The notes: generated from the sequence alone by a model not told the origin. Shown: positions 38,250 through 52,617, numbered from the stretch's first letter. The stretch is DNA of 64,000 bases from Cruorifilaria tuberocauda (GCA_013365365.1 JABVXU010000109.1:62001-126000), one strand, 5' to 3'. Translations and numbers: made by a program.

Positions 38250-39735
38250 TCTGATGATAAAGTTTGATCTTACGGAAAATCGGAATGATTCCTTTTTTAA
38301 GTGTTAAAACAATAGCGAAAACGTTATTAGTGAAAAATATAATATTAAAGCTAAAAGGAAAACTTCTAAAAAAGCTATCTCTGATTGAAAAACGGATATG
38401 AATGATTTAATGGAAAGCTAAAGATGAAGTAAAGTAAGCTATAAGATAATCTCACTTAGTTTACTTATCGATCAGATGTTATTATTTCATCAACAACATG
38501 TTTTTCATTAAATTTTGATGAATATGAGTTCTTAAATATGAGAGAACAATAAGTTTCAAGCGATGAATTTTAAGCTTGGCAAAAGTTCAAGTAACGGATA
38601 AGAAATCCTGGATGAAGCTTGACTAATTGAACTATATAATAATAATAATAGCAATGATAATATAGCGAAAATAGCAGGTAACAGGCAATGGTAATTAGTA
38701 ATAATAATAATAATAGTAATTTCTTAATAATGATAATAGTAATGTGAAGTGGAATTGAGAAATAGATTTAAAGAAGAGAAAATTAATAATTAATTCATAA
38801 GAGAATGAGTAAACTGTTATTTATAAAAGTAAAATAAAAATATAAAAATAGCTATTTTATTCGTAAAATAATCAACTTAGAAAGAATTTAAAACATAATA
38901 TAAGTAAGTCACAATGAGTAAACACACACACGATGGTTAGATAAAACAGAAAAAATATGTGTACTATTTTGTAGGAGTGGAAAAAGGCTGAAGAAAATTA
39001 TCAACGTTACAAATCGTAGTAACTGCTAATCTCTCCACTTTCACTGATTCCTGAAAGTTTGCACTTCAAAGGAGAACATTGTGAAATAATTAATTATACC
39101 TTTGGTTGATTAAATTAAACAACTCTTATACAGATATACACGTGATAATTATAGTAATAAATTATTGATTCAAAACATTCATTATTTACTTCTTGTGGAA
39201 ATAATTAACATTTAATTAATTATGACGAATAAATTTTGTATTTGGATCAAAGATTTAACGAAAGAAAATATTTTTCATTAAACATAAGCTTAAAGAACCT
39301 TGTCGATAACTTTAAATTTAGCCAAAGATTTGAAGGAATTTTCATCAGTCGTAAATCTGAAATGTAGGCGTACGATATCGTATTATTACGTACGCAAAAA
39401 CGTTCAAAGTTCAAATCAATAAACAATTTCTATCATATACATTATTTATATTATTCAAAATAATCATAATTTATCTGTTTTATTTAGTGAAATCGATAAT
39501 GATCTATTAAACATTTCATGTCAGAAAAAAGGAAAAGAGAAACAAATTAAATGAATATTAAATTTAAATTGAATTGTTGAGTGAAATACGAATAGCTCTA
39601 ACTTGTTGAGGATTATATTAAGAAGAGAAGGGAAGAAGAGAATGCTTTTTAGGATGAAATTTAATAAATAATAATTCATCCATCCATCTTATTGATATTA
39701 ATCAAATATTAAGGGAAAAGACAGGGTGTGCCATT

Positions 39736-39787
39736 TCCAATTCAATTCAGTTCAGTTCAATTCGATTCAATGCAATTCAATTCAATC
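39736..39787. repeat. ATTCA pentanucleotide repeat, imperfect
   Basis: About ten AATTC/AGTTC/GATTC units in tandem with single-base variation, in the noncoding stretch upstream of the NCKX gene. Confidence 0.8.
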
Positions 39788-42700
39788 TTCTAGCAATGAT
39801 TTCATTCTTTAATTGATGCTATTAAATATTGTAAAATTGAAAATCAAATTGAAATTTTTAAATATCTGAAAAAAGAAATTTGTAGAGACTTTCAAATAAT
39901 ATAATTAAAGTCGCCATATAGAAAGAAGAAAAAAATGAAGATAATGAAAAGTTCTTAATTTCATGAACGAGTATTAGCTTTAATTTATATTTGAAGTATC
40001 ATTTAACATACATAAAAATATTTCATTCATTTAATCGTCGCCACTATCAGTGAATTGAATTGAAATGAGTTGTGGGAATGTGATTGTTTTAAGGGAAATA
40101 CGATGGAATAATCCATCAAAAGAAGTTGTGAGAGATTCCTAAGGGAAAATTCCAACGCTTCATATTCTTCGTATTTTTCAATCTCAGAATTCAGACGAAC
40201 GAATGCAAATCATTGATTCCTACCTAAATTATGAAATAAAGCTAATACAAAAGTTTGAACTCATTTAAATATATCACAAAAGTTAACAAATATTTGTTTA
40301 TGTAATTCATGAGAAGAAACCCTTACTGTGTTAACAAAAAAAAAAGAATTTGTAAAATAATTACAAAATGATCAATCAGAAAAGATTATCCAATGAAAAT
40401 GGTTGAGAAGTTCTTGCATACATGCATAATTATCAAATTACAATAATTAATTATACAAATTCATTATAACACTCAATAATGTCATTTTCAGGAATTATGA
40501 TTGGTTTCAACATTCCTATTATTTTAACGCATTATAATTATAATTGTAGAAATGATATAAACCAAAAACCTAAAACTATGCTTGCACTTTTTTAAAAGTA
40601 AATTGAACTTACACTATTTCAGATTTTCAAGACAGAAAAAAGATGAAAAATTAAATTGAACTTACAAACAGTAAAGAAAGGAAAGGGAAAAATGTTCGAA
40701 AATTTGCAGCAAAAGAAACTGAAAAATAGAAAATTTTTTTTGAAAAAAGTTAATTTTTAAAAGTTGAAAGATGAAAATTTGCGAAAAAGAAGTAGAAAAT
40801 AAAAATTTTTTTGAAGTTAATTTCACATCAATCTAAAGAATTTATCAATTAGATTAATTAACCTTATGAGTTCAACCAGTGGAAATTTATCGCTAAATGA
40901 TTAAAATTGCAGCTTTGTTTTAAAACGAGAAGAAATGGAAAATTTTGGATTTCTTATCATTTTCCAATAAGTAATTTCTTTAATATTTGTCAGTTATTGC
41001 GCACTTTTCATTTTTTATTTTCAATTACTTTAAAATTTTTAAAATTGCAGATTAAAATATTTAGAGTAAAACATCTCTTTTACATTGTTAACCGATGGAA
41101 ATAATATTTAGCTAACTAGCAATTTCGCTATTACTTTGCATAAATGTAAGTTCAGTAGTAGAATTGCTTTAAGCAATGAAATGAAAATGATTTTAAATTG
41201 GAAGAATGGAAGAGTAATAAGTAAAGGAGTGAATGATACGCAAGATAACTTAATCATAACTTCCACAATATACAAGCAAATCTAGTTTAAGAGCGCTTTT
41301 TAGAAATGATGAAATCAATCAGTTATCAGTTACTCTTACTTTTCTTCCTTTGCTTTTTCTTTTGCTAGGCAACCAAATGCCATTACAATGATTAGCTTAT
41401 TTTGTTCGAAAACAAATTGTTGATGAGGTGTACGCTTTGCTATTTTAATTTAATTATTATATAAAAGTTTACCAATAAATTTGCTTTTATTACTTACTTA
41501 ATTCCTAAAAAGTATAGTCAATTAAAGCTTTAAATATCATTGCTACTTTAAATTATAGCAATTTTTCGCTATAATTTCATTAATACACTTTTTATTCGTA
41601 CGTTCCAATATTAACATAAAGAAAAATCACAAAAAAATAACTTGAACTCACGTATCATTTCTCTATTCCTTTCTTTTCAGGTAATTTCATTTATTTATAT
41701 GAAACGACTTAGCATAGTGGTATGAAAGTGATACTACTGATAATGCATTACAGCAAATCGAAGGCATTTCATTTGCAAATAATTTCTTGAATATTAAATG
41801 CAAAATCCTAAATAAAGATTTCCCCTCCTTATTTTATCAAAAATTTTGTGAAAATTTTTCGATTCGACAGACTGAATTCCTAAAGCAATTCATCTTTAGC
41901 CTTCCGTCGAATTCTCATGGAGAAAGTAATTCATGCGAGATTTGATAAAATAATTTTTGAAAATGCAAAAACGAGAAATGATTTGTTGCAAAGATTTTTT
42001 TGTTCCATTCTGAACAGAATAGAAAAGAAGTTTTACTTTACGAATTATTTCTTCTTTAGCACATTCAAAGTATTTAAATTAAATTTCAAATTTTGAACCA
42101 GTGGGAATAAATTTTTGTTGAAAGACAAAAAGTACGTAAAATATAATTGGATTTGAATTGATGTTGAAAGTTGAAAATCGAAGGCCATAATGAAATTCCA
42201 TTACTTATATATAACTGAAGGATAAGCTTTTTTGATTTTCTCCAGGGAAACATATGAAAATATTTATAACTCATTGACTGCTGGTCAATAATAATTGAAT
42301 GTTACTAAATTCGTCATGATCCATCAGTAGCAAAGCATATTTTTTCGTGATAATCCACGTGCAACACTGTACTCATTCAGATCGTCTAATTTCAATTAAA
42401 CAGTAGCGAGTAACATTTATTCAATTTCGTTGGAAGACTTCAAGCAATATATTCTTATCTATTTTCAAATATTAAAATTATTTGTTACAATTCAACAACA
42501 ATTCATAATTTATGTAATGATAGGCATTATTTATTTACCTAAAATATGACTAAAAAAGTTAACTAATTTCGAAGACAAACATAACAAATCCATCCCTATA
42601 GTTGGCAGTTCATCAGTTTTTTCATTTATAATTCTTTCTAAATATAATGAATTTAAAAGAAATTGCATATTTATTTCTAATATTATGAATTTCACTCTGA

Positions 42701-45700
42701 ATCTCAAGAAGCAATAACGAAGTTTTCAATTCTTTCACAAGAAAAAATGCTTTATCGATCTAAATTTTACCAAGAAATAGAAACGAAAGTGAATCTAATG
42801 AGATTCTTTCAATGAATTACTAATTGTTAACATTATAATCAATAGTTAAAAATTAATTCATTCAAGTGATACATGGAATTGGAAAAAATGATCGCTAATG
42901 TTCAGGTAGTTCCACGGATAGAAAACTGAAGAAAAAAGAAACTTATACTTTATGATAAAAGGTCTTTACAAAATTATAAGGAAGCATTTGAAGTAATTCT
43001 ACTTGTTAGTAAAGCTAAAGATTAATGATTGTTAACTTGTTGGTAAATTTCGATGCGTACATGCTAATATATGGAAATGTTGGTTATATGCCACATATCG
43101 ATTACTTCGTTTCTTTGCTTATTTGATAAGCTGAGCTAAAATGAGGAATAATTAGTTATTGCCATAAGAAAACAAGATAAGTATTTCTATAGAAATCGAA
43201 ATAAATCATCCGATCAACTTGATACATAAGAATTATTCTGCATGAGAAAATTTATGATGTGGCGATAAAACGCTTAATTTGAAAAATATTTTTTCTTTAT
43301 TTAATTAATGTTGGAGCGAAATTAAAAATACTTGACATCTCGAAATTAAAGTTTCATTTAATATATAATCTGATCATATGTGGTAATACTGTAATTATCA
43401 TACTGTATATCCTTCCCCTTTTTGTAGATATTAATTACAGTATCAGTGTGTCCTTCCTATAGTTTCTTCTATAATTTGTATTAAAGTATTCAAGAAGCTT
43501 TTTACAATATAAAATTAATAAGAGAAATAAATATTCGAAATAAATATTTTAGGAGAAATAAATATTCGTAATTAAAACTATTTCTTGAAAAAATTCTAAC
43601 AGTACGATTGAAATAACACAAGGAGACTCGAAATAAAAAGTTACATTAAGTAGTTGAAAATTTATTATAATGAGAAGGTTAGCTATCGTTTGAAACAATA
43701 ACAATAACATTGCATCGCTAAGCATAATCAAACTTCAAGCAATAACATGGAAGGAAATTTCTGAATTATCCAATTGTTTTATTTAAGCTAACATTTTGAT
43801 TCTCACATTTTGAATTTTAATCTTTTAAAAGTCTAATGCCATTATATAACTAAAATATTAATCCTTTTCTTTTGTTTTCTCATTTTAGAGGAGATAAGTA
43901 TATCGAATGATTATCATTAAAAAATAATGATATTATTAACCTTCAACAGGTTGCACAATAGTTTTAATATTATTTATGGGAAATTTCTTTAATTTGCTGG
44001 AAATAATTAATTTACAATTACCTTCCTCACAGGAATAATGCTTATCACAAATATCTCGTCTTTTTTCTATTTGTTAAAACTCAATATGCATTTGGAAAAT
44101 CAGCCTAGTGGAAGAAAAGGATGCAAATTGATAAATTGGAGGAGATAGGAAGTGGAAGGAAATTTTTCTTATAGGAAAAAATTATAAAATTTATGGACGA
44201 AACCATTATTGATATTAAATGAATAATTTGGATGAACTGCAGAATCCATCAGTAATCGATGTTCCGCCTAAAGAATGAGAAGATTGAATTTTGTCGAAAG
44301 AACTGGAAGTTAAATTATATTTGATGGTACCCCGAGGACAAAAAAAGATAGCTAATATATTTTGAATAATTTCGACACTGAAATTTTGGTTTTTCTGATA
44401 ATATGATTGATTTCTTCTCCAGTATGATTATTAATTTTTCTATTCCAAATATTTATCCAATTCTCAAAGAATGCATTTATGAATATTTAATGTAACCATT
44501 GAATGCATGAATCGAATTACTAAATTATTGAGGTAAGCAATGTTATTTTACCATAAATTGCAAAAAAATCTCTTCAAATACTTCCAAAATAAATCAAATT
44601 CCTAAACTGATTTGATAAAAATTTGAAATCTTAATTTTACAACTGAACGAAAGTGAATTTCGTACAAAATCCCTGTATCCCTGTATATTTCAAATATATA
44701 ATCTAAAAAAAAAAGAACGATGAAAGATGTAATTCCACATTACTTAACATCAATAGGCAATTCCCGAAATGGCAAATTAAGGCGTTGCTTCTAATAAGCT
44801 CTCAATGGCATAAGCCTAGCAAAAAATGACAATATCACATTCCTGGATTGGGTAGATTAGTCTTAGATAAGACAATCAACGCCTTAAAACTTCTTGAATT
44901 TAAAAGAAACAAATGAATAATATCATTTAGGATAAAACAAAAATCGATGAAATAATTCAATTTTATCAAAAGAAAAAATCTTTCGCTAAAAATTTATTCA
45001 TTCATTCATTTATTGTATGACTTATAAGAAACATACAAATTTCGGTATTACAAATGCTTACTGATATGTAACAAGTCTTGTACGAAATATTTTCAAGCAT
45101 AAATAGACTTCATGAAATCGAAATTGCTTCATTCCATTTTAAATACTCTCTCAATCATTTAAATTCTTTTCAATCAAGAAAAAAGGAAGGAAAGCAAAAT
45201 GAATAAGTAACGGAAAGATTTTGTTCATTTCCTTTTACAGTAATTTTTTGATTAAAATGATCGATGGATCAATAAATTGGTGAAATGAAATGAATTGATA
45301 GATAAAGTGATAATGTAAGGAAGGAACGAGTTGAATGAACGGATGAGTGAGATTTGTTGATATGACTGTCACGGCTTAAATGAACAGCCAAAAGTAGCAA
45401 AACTATTATTTCAGGTATAAAAAGGTATGGTTGTGGATTCACTTTAGAAAACATTGTAGCTTTTAATGGGAATTCGGAAATTTGGTGGATTTTAAAACTC
45501 GTAAAACTGATATTTGATTACATATCAGAATGCTACTTAATCCATTGGATTAGTCGAAATCAATAGAATAATAAATTGATTGCTTTCCTAATATATTTAT
45601 GTTAGGAATAGAATCTTAGCTGAGAAATATATCCCAAAGGATTCATGTTTATATTGAAAATTTTAACAAAATCTCAAATTCTAATTTAAACAATAACAAT

Positions 45701-45902
45701 TGTTTGCAGAATTGCATTATTAGTATTTTAAAGAGCGATCCTACTGATTAGTATAATCAATAATTAACAGTAACTTTGTTGAAAACTTCATAGAATGATG
45801 ACAAAAATATTCAGCTGAATTTAATAATTTGTAGTGACGTCAATCGAAAGTGAAAGATAAAACAAATTAACAGGTATAAATATATTGAATTATTCCTCTT
45901 GC

Positions 45903-45964
45903 TTTTCTCTCTCCCCTCTCTCTCTCTTTCTCTCTCTCTGTCTATCTCTCTTTCCCGCTCTCTT
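45903..45964. repeat. CT-rich microsatellite
   Basis: A pyrimidine tract of CTCT units with a few interruptions, in noncoding DNA. Confidence 0.85.
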
Positions 45965-47999
45965 TTAATGTAGCATAAGTTTTAAATCTTAAAATATTCA
46001 TTAGTTTCGAATTCCTAAATTGAACATCTTTTCATTCTTTAAATTTACTTTATGAGATGAGCTAATTAATTTAATTGATCGATTACCTGATTAAGACTAT
46101 TTCACATTGTTAATATTCGACATATAACATACTAATACTCAGAAGTAGTCATTAATTAACTTTTATGCATACTGATAACTTTAATATTTATTTTTATGTC
46201 TAATTTATGTAGTTTTTTTCAGGAAAAAAATTTACAGAAAATATAGAAGTACATAAAGTCATAGTAAAATAATGCATGAAGTAAATGAGAAAAGAAAATC
46301 TGAGAGAGAAAGAGAGGAATAAACAAAAGTTAAGAACAAATGATAAGTGACAGATAAACGACTTGGTCATTCTTCTTCTTCCATCCTTCATTTACTCTAA
46401 TTGACAATTTAGCTTTGACAAATATAAAGATGCTAATAATATGTTGATGAATTGAATGAAGAGTTTTGTTCATAATTAAATTTGATCATTACAATTTGTT
46501 ATCGTGAAATCAACTGAGAATGACAATTGTCGCTTATTGATAACATTTCCATGAATTTTCTTTCTTTTGTCAGCATAATAGGGTCCTTAAGAAATTTTTA
46601 AGAAGCAAACTTAAGACGATTTTTTGACCTCTGTAAACTCAGCAAGAACTAAATTTATCAATTCAAATATTAATAGTATCAAAAAAAAGCTAAGGGAAAT
46701 GAAACTTTCGATTTCTCTATTTTCAGAATACTCTTTCCATTCCATATCTTCCTTATAGTATCACAAAATTCACTTCTATTGCAATTTCTTTTACCGTTAA
46801 TTATCGATTATTGATGAACTGCCTAGTATTTCTTTCAAATCCTATTTTACAAGAGAAAACTAATGATTTCTATCTATCCATGTGCATTCTATTCTGCAAA
46901 ACATACATTTATACCCAATTACTGAGAAGATAAATTTCAAACTTTTTAAACAAATTTGAAAAATATGTTCCAAATATGTGATTGCATATTATTCCGGAGT
47001 ATACTTTCACGCTCAATTTAAACTAATAGAAAAAGTTTTGGGAATTCTGGGCACTTATATCCAATGCATTAATTTCACACCAATTTAAAAGACATACCTA
47101 AGCATTGTGAACTGTTCCATTAAGCTTTCTTCGGGAAATGAAACGGGCAAATGCATTCAAATCATTTTTGTACCTTAATTCTCCTCAGAAAAAAAAGAAA
47201 AATCTAAGGAAGCGAAAGGAAATTGGAAAACATTTCGACTTTAAATCTGTTTCCTTTTCCACTGTCCAACAAAATTCCGCACAATAAAAAAAACTTCCTA
47301 CCTTCATTCCAATAATGTTATAGATTTAACAGATTTTTTTAAAAACTTTACTATAATAACATGCATCGTTGGGACATCGAATCCATGAGAAGTTCATTGG
47401 TACTGAGTATAAGCATAGGCTTAATTGCTCACTCACTAAACTGAGCAATTAACAATGAAGCAATTTTTCAAAAACGAAAATGAATACAAAACTATGAGAT
47501 TTTACTAAAATTAATCTTGTCGATAGTAAATGTTTTGAAAATTTTGAAGTTTATTAAATCAAGGATAATAGTAAATATCGCATGTCAATCAATTATATGT
47601 CAATCTCGTTGAATCAGAACAAACTAATCTAACCTCTGATATGTTATCACTCATATCACGATTCTTTCATCTTTATTAACCCTTTGTTGATATTTGCCAA
47701 ATTCCTTTCATTGTAATATTTATCGGAGAATTTTTGAAATTGAAATAAAGCTATGAAAAACATAAAGGGAGATGAGAAATAAGAAAGAAAGCGAAGAGAG
47801 ACTGTAGTTTAAGATTTAATAAGAGAGAATGAGGAAAAGGAGAAATATTAGCAAAAAATTAAAGAAAGAAGGAAAATGTGGGAAAAAAATATTCGATGAC
47901 AATAAGGAATAAGTGAAGAAAAAAATAGTTTTCTAAGAAAAACAAGAAAACATCTACGAATTTCTTGTGAGAAATGTCATGATTCAATTTCCTCCAAGA

Positions 48000-48062
48000 A
48001 AGAGAGAAAGAGAGAGGAGAAAAGGGAAGAGAGAGGGAAAGAGAGGGAGGGGGGAGAGAGAA
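48000..48062. repeat. GA-rich tract, with a second short one at 48228-48250
   Basis: A purine tract of GAGA, AAAG and GGGG units, starting about 510 bp past the last exon of the unknown minus-strand gene. It could lie in or near that gene's 3' flank. Confidence 0.8.
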
Positions 48063-48574
48063 GTACACATCAAACAACAGAAAATCGCGAAATTTGAATG
48101 AAATTGAAATGGAATTGCGGTATTAAGAAGGCTTAAAAGATTCATTGATTCCAAAGAGAAAAAGAAGAAAAATGTATTTTAGAAATTCTGCTATTACCAT
48201 GATACTACAAGCTACCATTTGACAAAAGAGAGAGAGAGGGAGGGAGAGAGTAATAGGAATGCAATTTGCAGTGGATGAATGAGAATTTTGGAATGTTGCT
48301 TAATTGGGTTTAAAAAACTTTTTGAATATGATTGAATGTAGCTATAATTGAGCTATAATTTGATTTACTTCAGTGCTATTAATATTTTATCTTGTCGTGT
48401 GAAAGAAAGTTTTTCATTGATTGGAAGCGAAATAAATTCTATTATGAAAATTTCATTAACAATTAATATCATAATTAAAAAAGAAATCTTTCATGATAAC
48501 ATGAATAATTTATAGAGATAATTTAAATATTAAATCTAATTAACACCGTCTAATGTTAATGAGTTGTTGATCGA

Positions 48575-51500
48575 TCAAGTACAATCCAATTGAAAGATTA
48601 CGCCATCTCCATTGTACTGATTGGGTTTTACTTCGAAAACACTCTGTCCATGGATTCCATGGCACAGATGAAATTTTCCGATGCTTACATTGAAGATAAT
48701 GCTAGAAGATAATGCTAGTGCTTCTTGCTATTCAGAATAATTTCATTTATTTCATATTTTCAGTAATAAACAAATTAATTTTTATTTTTTTAAAAACAAA
48801 AACGAAAAAAGAAAATTTTACTTCTTCTAAATTTCGAATTGAAATTAACTATAAAATTTGCAAGTTTAAATTCAAATTTAAATGATAAAGATAATTTTGG
48901 ATTAAATAAACTAACTCTCTTTATTAGTAAACCATATTCATCATTTTCCTGGCTATTCTTTATCCGAATTAAACGTTCAAAGATAAGCATTTCATATGCC
49001 GAAAATGAAATCCACCAACCTAGAAAATGATTGAGGAGGTAAATCTAATTAGCTAAGCTGCTTGCAAAGTTCGACGCTCATTACTTGATAATTGAGAATT
49101 TAATGGACAGTATCCATATATGAAATGAAGTTTGGTCAAATATTATCGAGAACTATTACAGTGATAAGCAGCATCATTCCGTCATATATTTCCGTATATG
49201 ATATATGAAGAAAAATTAACAGTTTTATATCGAAATTAAGTCTTTAAAATTTCAATTTACCAAATATGCCGATGATGAAGATGATAAATATTACTGATAA
49301 GGTTATAAATGTCATGCAAAATGATATTTTAGCATAAAGCCGTATTCGACGTTTTACTTTTAGTTCTAGAACCTTCGGATCGTAATTTATAGGAGCCTAT
49401 AATAAACTGCAACATGTGAAAAACAAAATTTAATAAGGAATGAAATCAAAAATCTAATAATCACATCCTATGTGTTTATTATGTTTGAGCACAAACAGAA
49501 GAAAACCGGAAATAACTCCTACAGACTTTTATTTATTGACAAAATCTCTTAACTTCATCACTTCGTCTTTTTTGTTTAATTAGTTTTTTTATTCCACCAC
49601 TATAAAATTTGTAGAAATGCTTTCTAATATTATAAATGGATTTTCAAGTTTTTTGTAGCAATGAAATTAAAATGAATTGCCTTCACCTGTGTAGGATCTT
49701 CTTCATAGGTAAGTTCGTTACGAACCGGTAATTGTAATAATGGTGGAAACTGTTTCGTTGTATGAGTTTCATGTAATGTAATATCAGATTGCGTTGGATC
49801 GACTGAGAGAATAGAATCAGTTTGATTAATATCTGTAATTTCAATTTAATTGGCTATATAGAATTAATTACTAGCCGTTTTTTTTTAAAGTAATACTAGT
49901 ATTCACTTAAATTCATTAAGGGAAATATGAAAAAGTATTCATTTAAAGAAATATTGTTACTTTTTTAAAATCCGAACAAATTTTTTGTCACAGTGAATGT
50001 GATGATGAACTTTTTTGTTTCAATTTGTCAAAAGTGAAAGCTTTTTTTCTTCAATTTATAATTATACTTGAAATGTATTAAAATTGTTCATTGAATTACG
50101 GGTCTGTTTTATCTTGGCGTTAAAATTTGCTTATCAAATTGAAGAAATATATGAATAAATCCATGCTAAGTATAGAAATAGAATGATATCAATGAGATAT
50201 AAATTTTTCGATATTTATCAAAATTATTAATTGTCATGAAGACTGTTTGGCAGGAAAGTTCAACTGAAGATTTCGTTATGGCAACGCTACTTCAGTCTTT
50301 ACATAACAATTAATTCCATTAATATAACGATTTTGTGGTGCTACCTGCTGTTTTTGAGGAATTTTTTTGAACACAGTTCGATTTAATTTTAAACTTGGAA
50401 AATGGTGCTTTTTCTGAATCATCATCCTCCACCATTGATTCTTCCAAACGTTCTAACGGTTTCGATATCTTTTTCCCCTGAAGAAAAACAGAATGGAAAT
50501 TTAAAAGCTATATAGATGAGTGATATAAGAGCGTTCAAAATTGAGAAACATGAAGTTTTAAAACTGAGGTAAAAACACCGTTAACTATTGAACCAATCAA
50601 ATTATTGAAATGATATGTGGTAGTAGAAGTAACGTTATTCCGGCATGAAGAAAAGGTGAATAGTCCTCCCTAGTACAATTCATCCATCCGTTAAACTACT
50701 TTAATGTGCGACAAATTTGAACTCTGTCAAAATCGAAGATAGCAAGGCAAGCATACTTTCCGGATTTTCAATGATATATTGCGAATTTTCGCTAAATTGC
50801 TGTAGAAACTTTTTTTGGTCGTTACATCTCTCAAATTTTCTTTTTTTAAATCATTTTTGCCCTCTATTTTGCTACCTTTACTTCTGAAAAGTTAATAATC
50901 AATTCGTCAAAATTAAAGAAAATAAACTATTCAGATCATCAGAATTTCGAAAATTTAAAAATTTGAGAATGGTTTTTCAAAAAATCTACATTGCTAAATT
51001 TTTCCTCCTGACGTTTTTTGCTGATACATTCGTTTTTACCAAATTACCATTTTCTGCAAACGAAATGATCACTGTCCGTTGTCTTTTTTTTAGTTGAACT
51101 GATAAACATATCGATGGTTTGAGCCATCAAGTAAATAATAGAAATTAAATAAATAGGTGAAAGCTTCGAAAACAAAGAGGAATTTCGAAATTTTGAATTT
51201 GATTAAGTTTAAAATATCATTCTAGTAGTATTTCATTTATTTCTGATGATCACTTTTATATAAGTCTGAATAGTTCTCAAGAATTTTTGTATCAAATAAA
51301 TGTGTGAGTGTTCTTATCCATAGAATTTTGGTATATTGGTTTTGGAAGTTTTTTAAATTCAACATCTTAGAAACCATTTGGCATGCAAAGATAAGAATCC
51401 ATATTTATTCAGCGATTAACATTTTATCAGCTCTTATCATTTCTTTTCAGGAATTTCCGAAATGATTTGATAATCAGTCAAAGGCTAGACAAAATAGTTT

Positions 51501-52097
51501 TTCCATACCAACGACTAGACATTCATTAGTAGGCATGAAGACGTTTTTCATATTTACGAAAGTAAACGAAATGATTGCTCTATTTTGATTACAACCTATT
51601 TATACTGCCATGTTCAGCAGTGTACAGATTTGCATACAACATTCTGGAGTCCTGGGAGAACAGAACGATTGTTTTCTCTCCGAAAATTTGAATTTGAATT
51701 TTTCATCACATTTATTGTTTGAACACTACCGAACATTGTACGGCACTTCCAGAAAAGTCTTCCGATACGCTAAGTGTAAACTATGGAGCTTTATGAATCT
51801 TAAAATTACGTGTTAATTAGCTTAGTTAGCTTAGCTTAGTCATTTCACTAATGACCTGGCTGATCAATTTTAATCAAATTTTCTTACTAGTAAAATAATT
51901 TAAAAAGTAATTTAGATACGAATAAAGTTACTGAAAAGAAGCCAAATGGAAGGAAAGATTGAATTCCTGAAAATTGAATCGCAGAGATTCGACGTCAGTC
52001 AAACCGAGTCTATCACGGTAGCACAGATAATGTGATCTCTATACTGATAAGAGTATATGTTTGATGTGCGTGGAGATCGTTGTTTGCTTGATGTCAT
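48575..52097 (-). CDS. Unrecognised single-pass (type II) membrane protein
   Basis: I do not recognise the family. Six minus-strand exons fit in phase: 52097-52045, 51769-51730, 50477-50345, 49832-49687, 49396-49261 and 48714-48575, with GT-AG borders, giving 215 residues. The N-terminal 140 residues are hydrophilic, with a Ser/Arg start (MTSSKQRSPRTSN), an acidic patch (EESMVEDDDSEK, 45-56) and QFPPLLQLPVRNEL. A basic stop (KVKRRIRLYAK, 137-147) precedes one hydrophobic span (about 148-170), predicting the N-terminus in the cytosol. The roughly 40-residue outer tail has an N-glycosylation sequon (NVS, 178-180) and two cysteines (HLCHG, QLDCT). The third to fifth exons are the firmest. The first two rest on phase and splice sites only, and the last exon has two other open frames over part of its length. 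The gene is head-to-head with DMAP1. A BRICHOS/ITM2-type or orphan nematode protein are possibilities. Confidence 0.5.
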
Positions 52098-52617
52098 TGT
52101 GAGAGTGAGAAGGATTGTGACGGTGAAGGAGAGTTTGTCGATTTGTGAGAGATAATATTAGCAGAGATTGAGAAAAATGCCGAATAATACTCGATGCTTT
52201 TAGCATTAGTGATCGAGAAAATATTCGATGTTAATGGAGTATTCCAGTGGGGATTTTGTTTTATAAATGGAAGCTAGAAGTAAGAGAAGTTTGTTAATTT
52301 AATTAACAAAAATATTATGCATTTGTATTTCTAGCAACAATCACTGTTTTTATTAAATAGTCTAAATTATGGGAGCAAAAAATTCGTGTTTTTAGTAGTA
52401 GCACACTATAATTTAACTGTCTCTGCTGTGAAAAATTGGAGAAATGTTTAACACTCAGAAAGGTAGAACAGAATATTTGAAAAATATATTTGTTTTTTAT
52501 CTTTCTATCCATGCTCGATCATTGAATATCAGAATTGATAAGTTAAAAAATGAGTATTTGTGTATATCGAGAATATCGGAGTTACTGGTGTTATCGAGCA
52601 TTTTGCATGGTTTTGAG
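52098..52617. promoter_or_regulatory. Putative bidirectional promoter between the unknown membrane protein gene and DMAP1
   Basis: If the first exon of the minus-strand gene is right, its ATG (52097) and the DMAP1 ATG (52618) face away from each other across 520 bp. The left part (52050-52170) is relatively GC-rich for this genome, with GTGAGAGTGAGAAGG and GACGGTGAAGG words, as expected of a core promoter. No TATA box stands out. Confidence 0.35.

Larger units (their letters stand above)
38250..48574. other. About 10 kb with no supported gene
   Basis: Very AT-rich DNA between two minus-strand genes. It holds AAT, ATTCA, CT and GA simple repeats and only short low-complexity open frames (40907-41104, 42086-42274, 43549-43731, 45269-45454, 46200-46391, 47859-48077). 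None has a recognisable domain or matched splice sites. It is likely to contain the NCKX promoter, near its right-hand start at 38249, and the 3' flank of the unknown gene at 48575. Confidence 0.6.

Noticed and set aside
47098..47183. Alternative last exon for the unknown membrane protein gene (phase-compatible, ends in TAG)
   Set aside because: It fits phase and has a good polypyrimidine acceptor, but is 1.4 kb further away and gives a short basic tail. The exon at 48575-48714 has the nearer acceptor and a tail with a glycosylation site and cysteines.
38010..49396. Joining the exon at 49261-49396 to the first NCKX exon as one transcript
   Set aside because: The phase-1 junction reads into a stop codon within about 35 codons, whereas the NCKX frame begins naturally at its ATG (38249) right after an acceptor-like AG.
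51815..51840. TTAGC/TTAGT pentamers resembling the nematode telomere repeat
   Set aside because: The nematode unit is TTAGGC; these are a few imperfect pentamers with no array.
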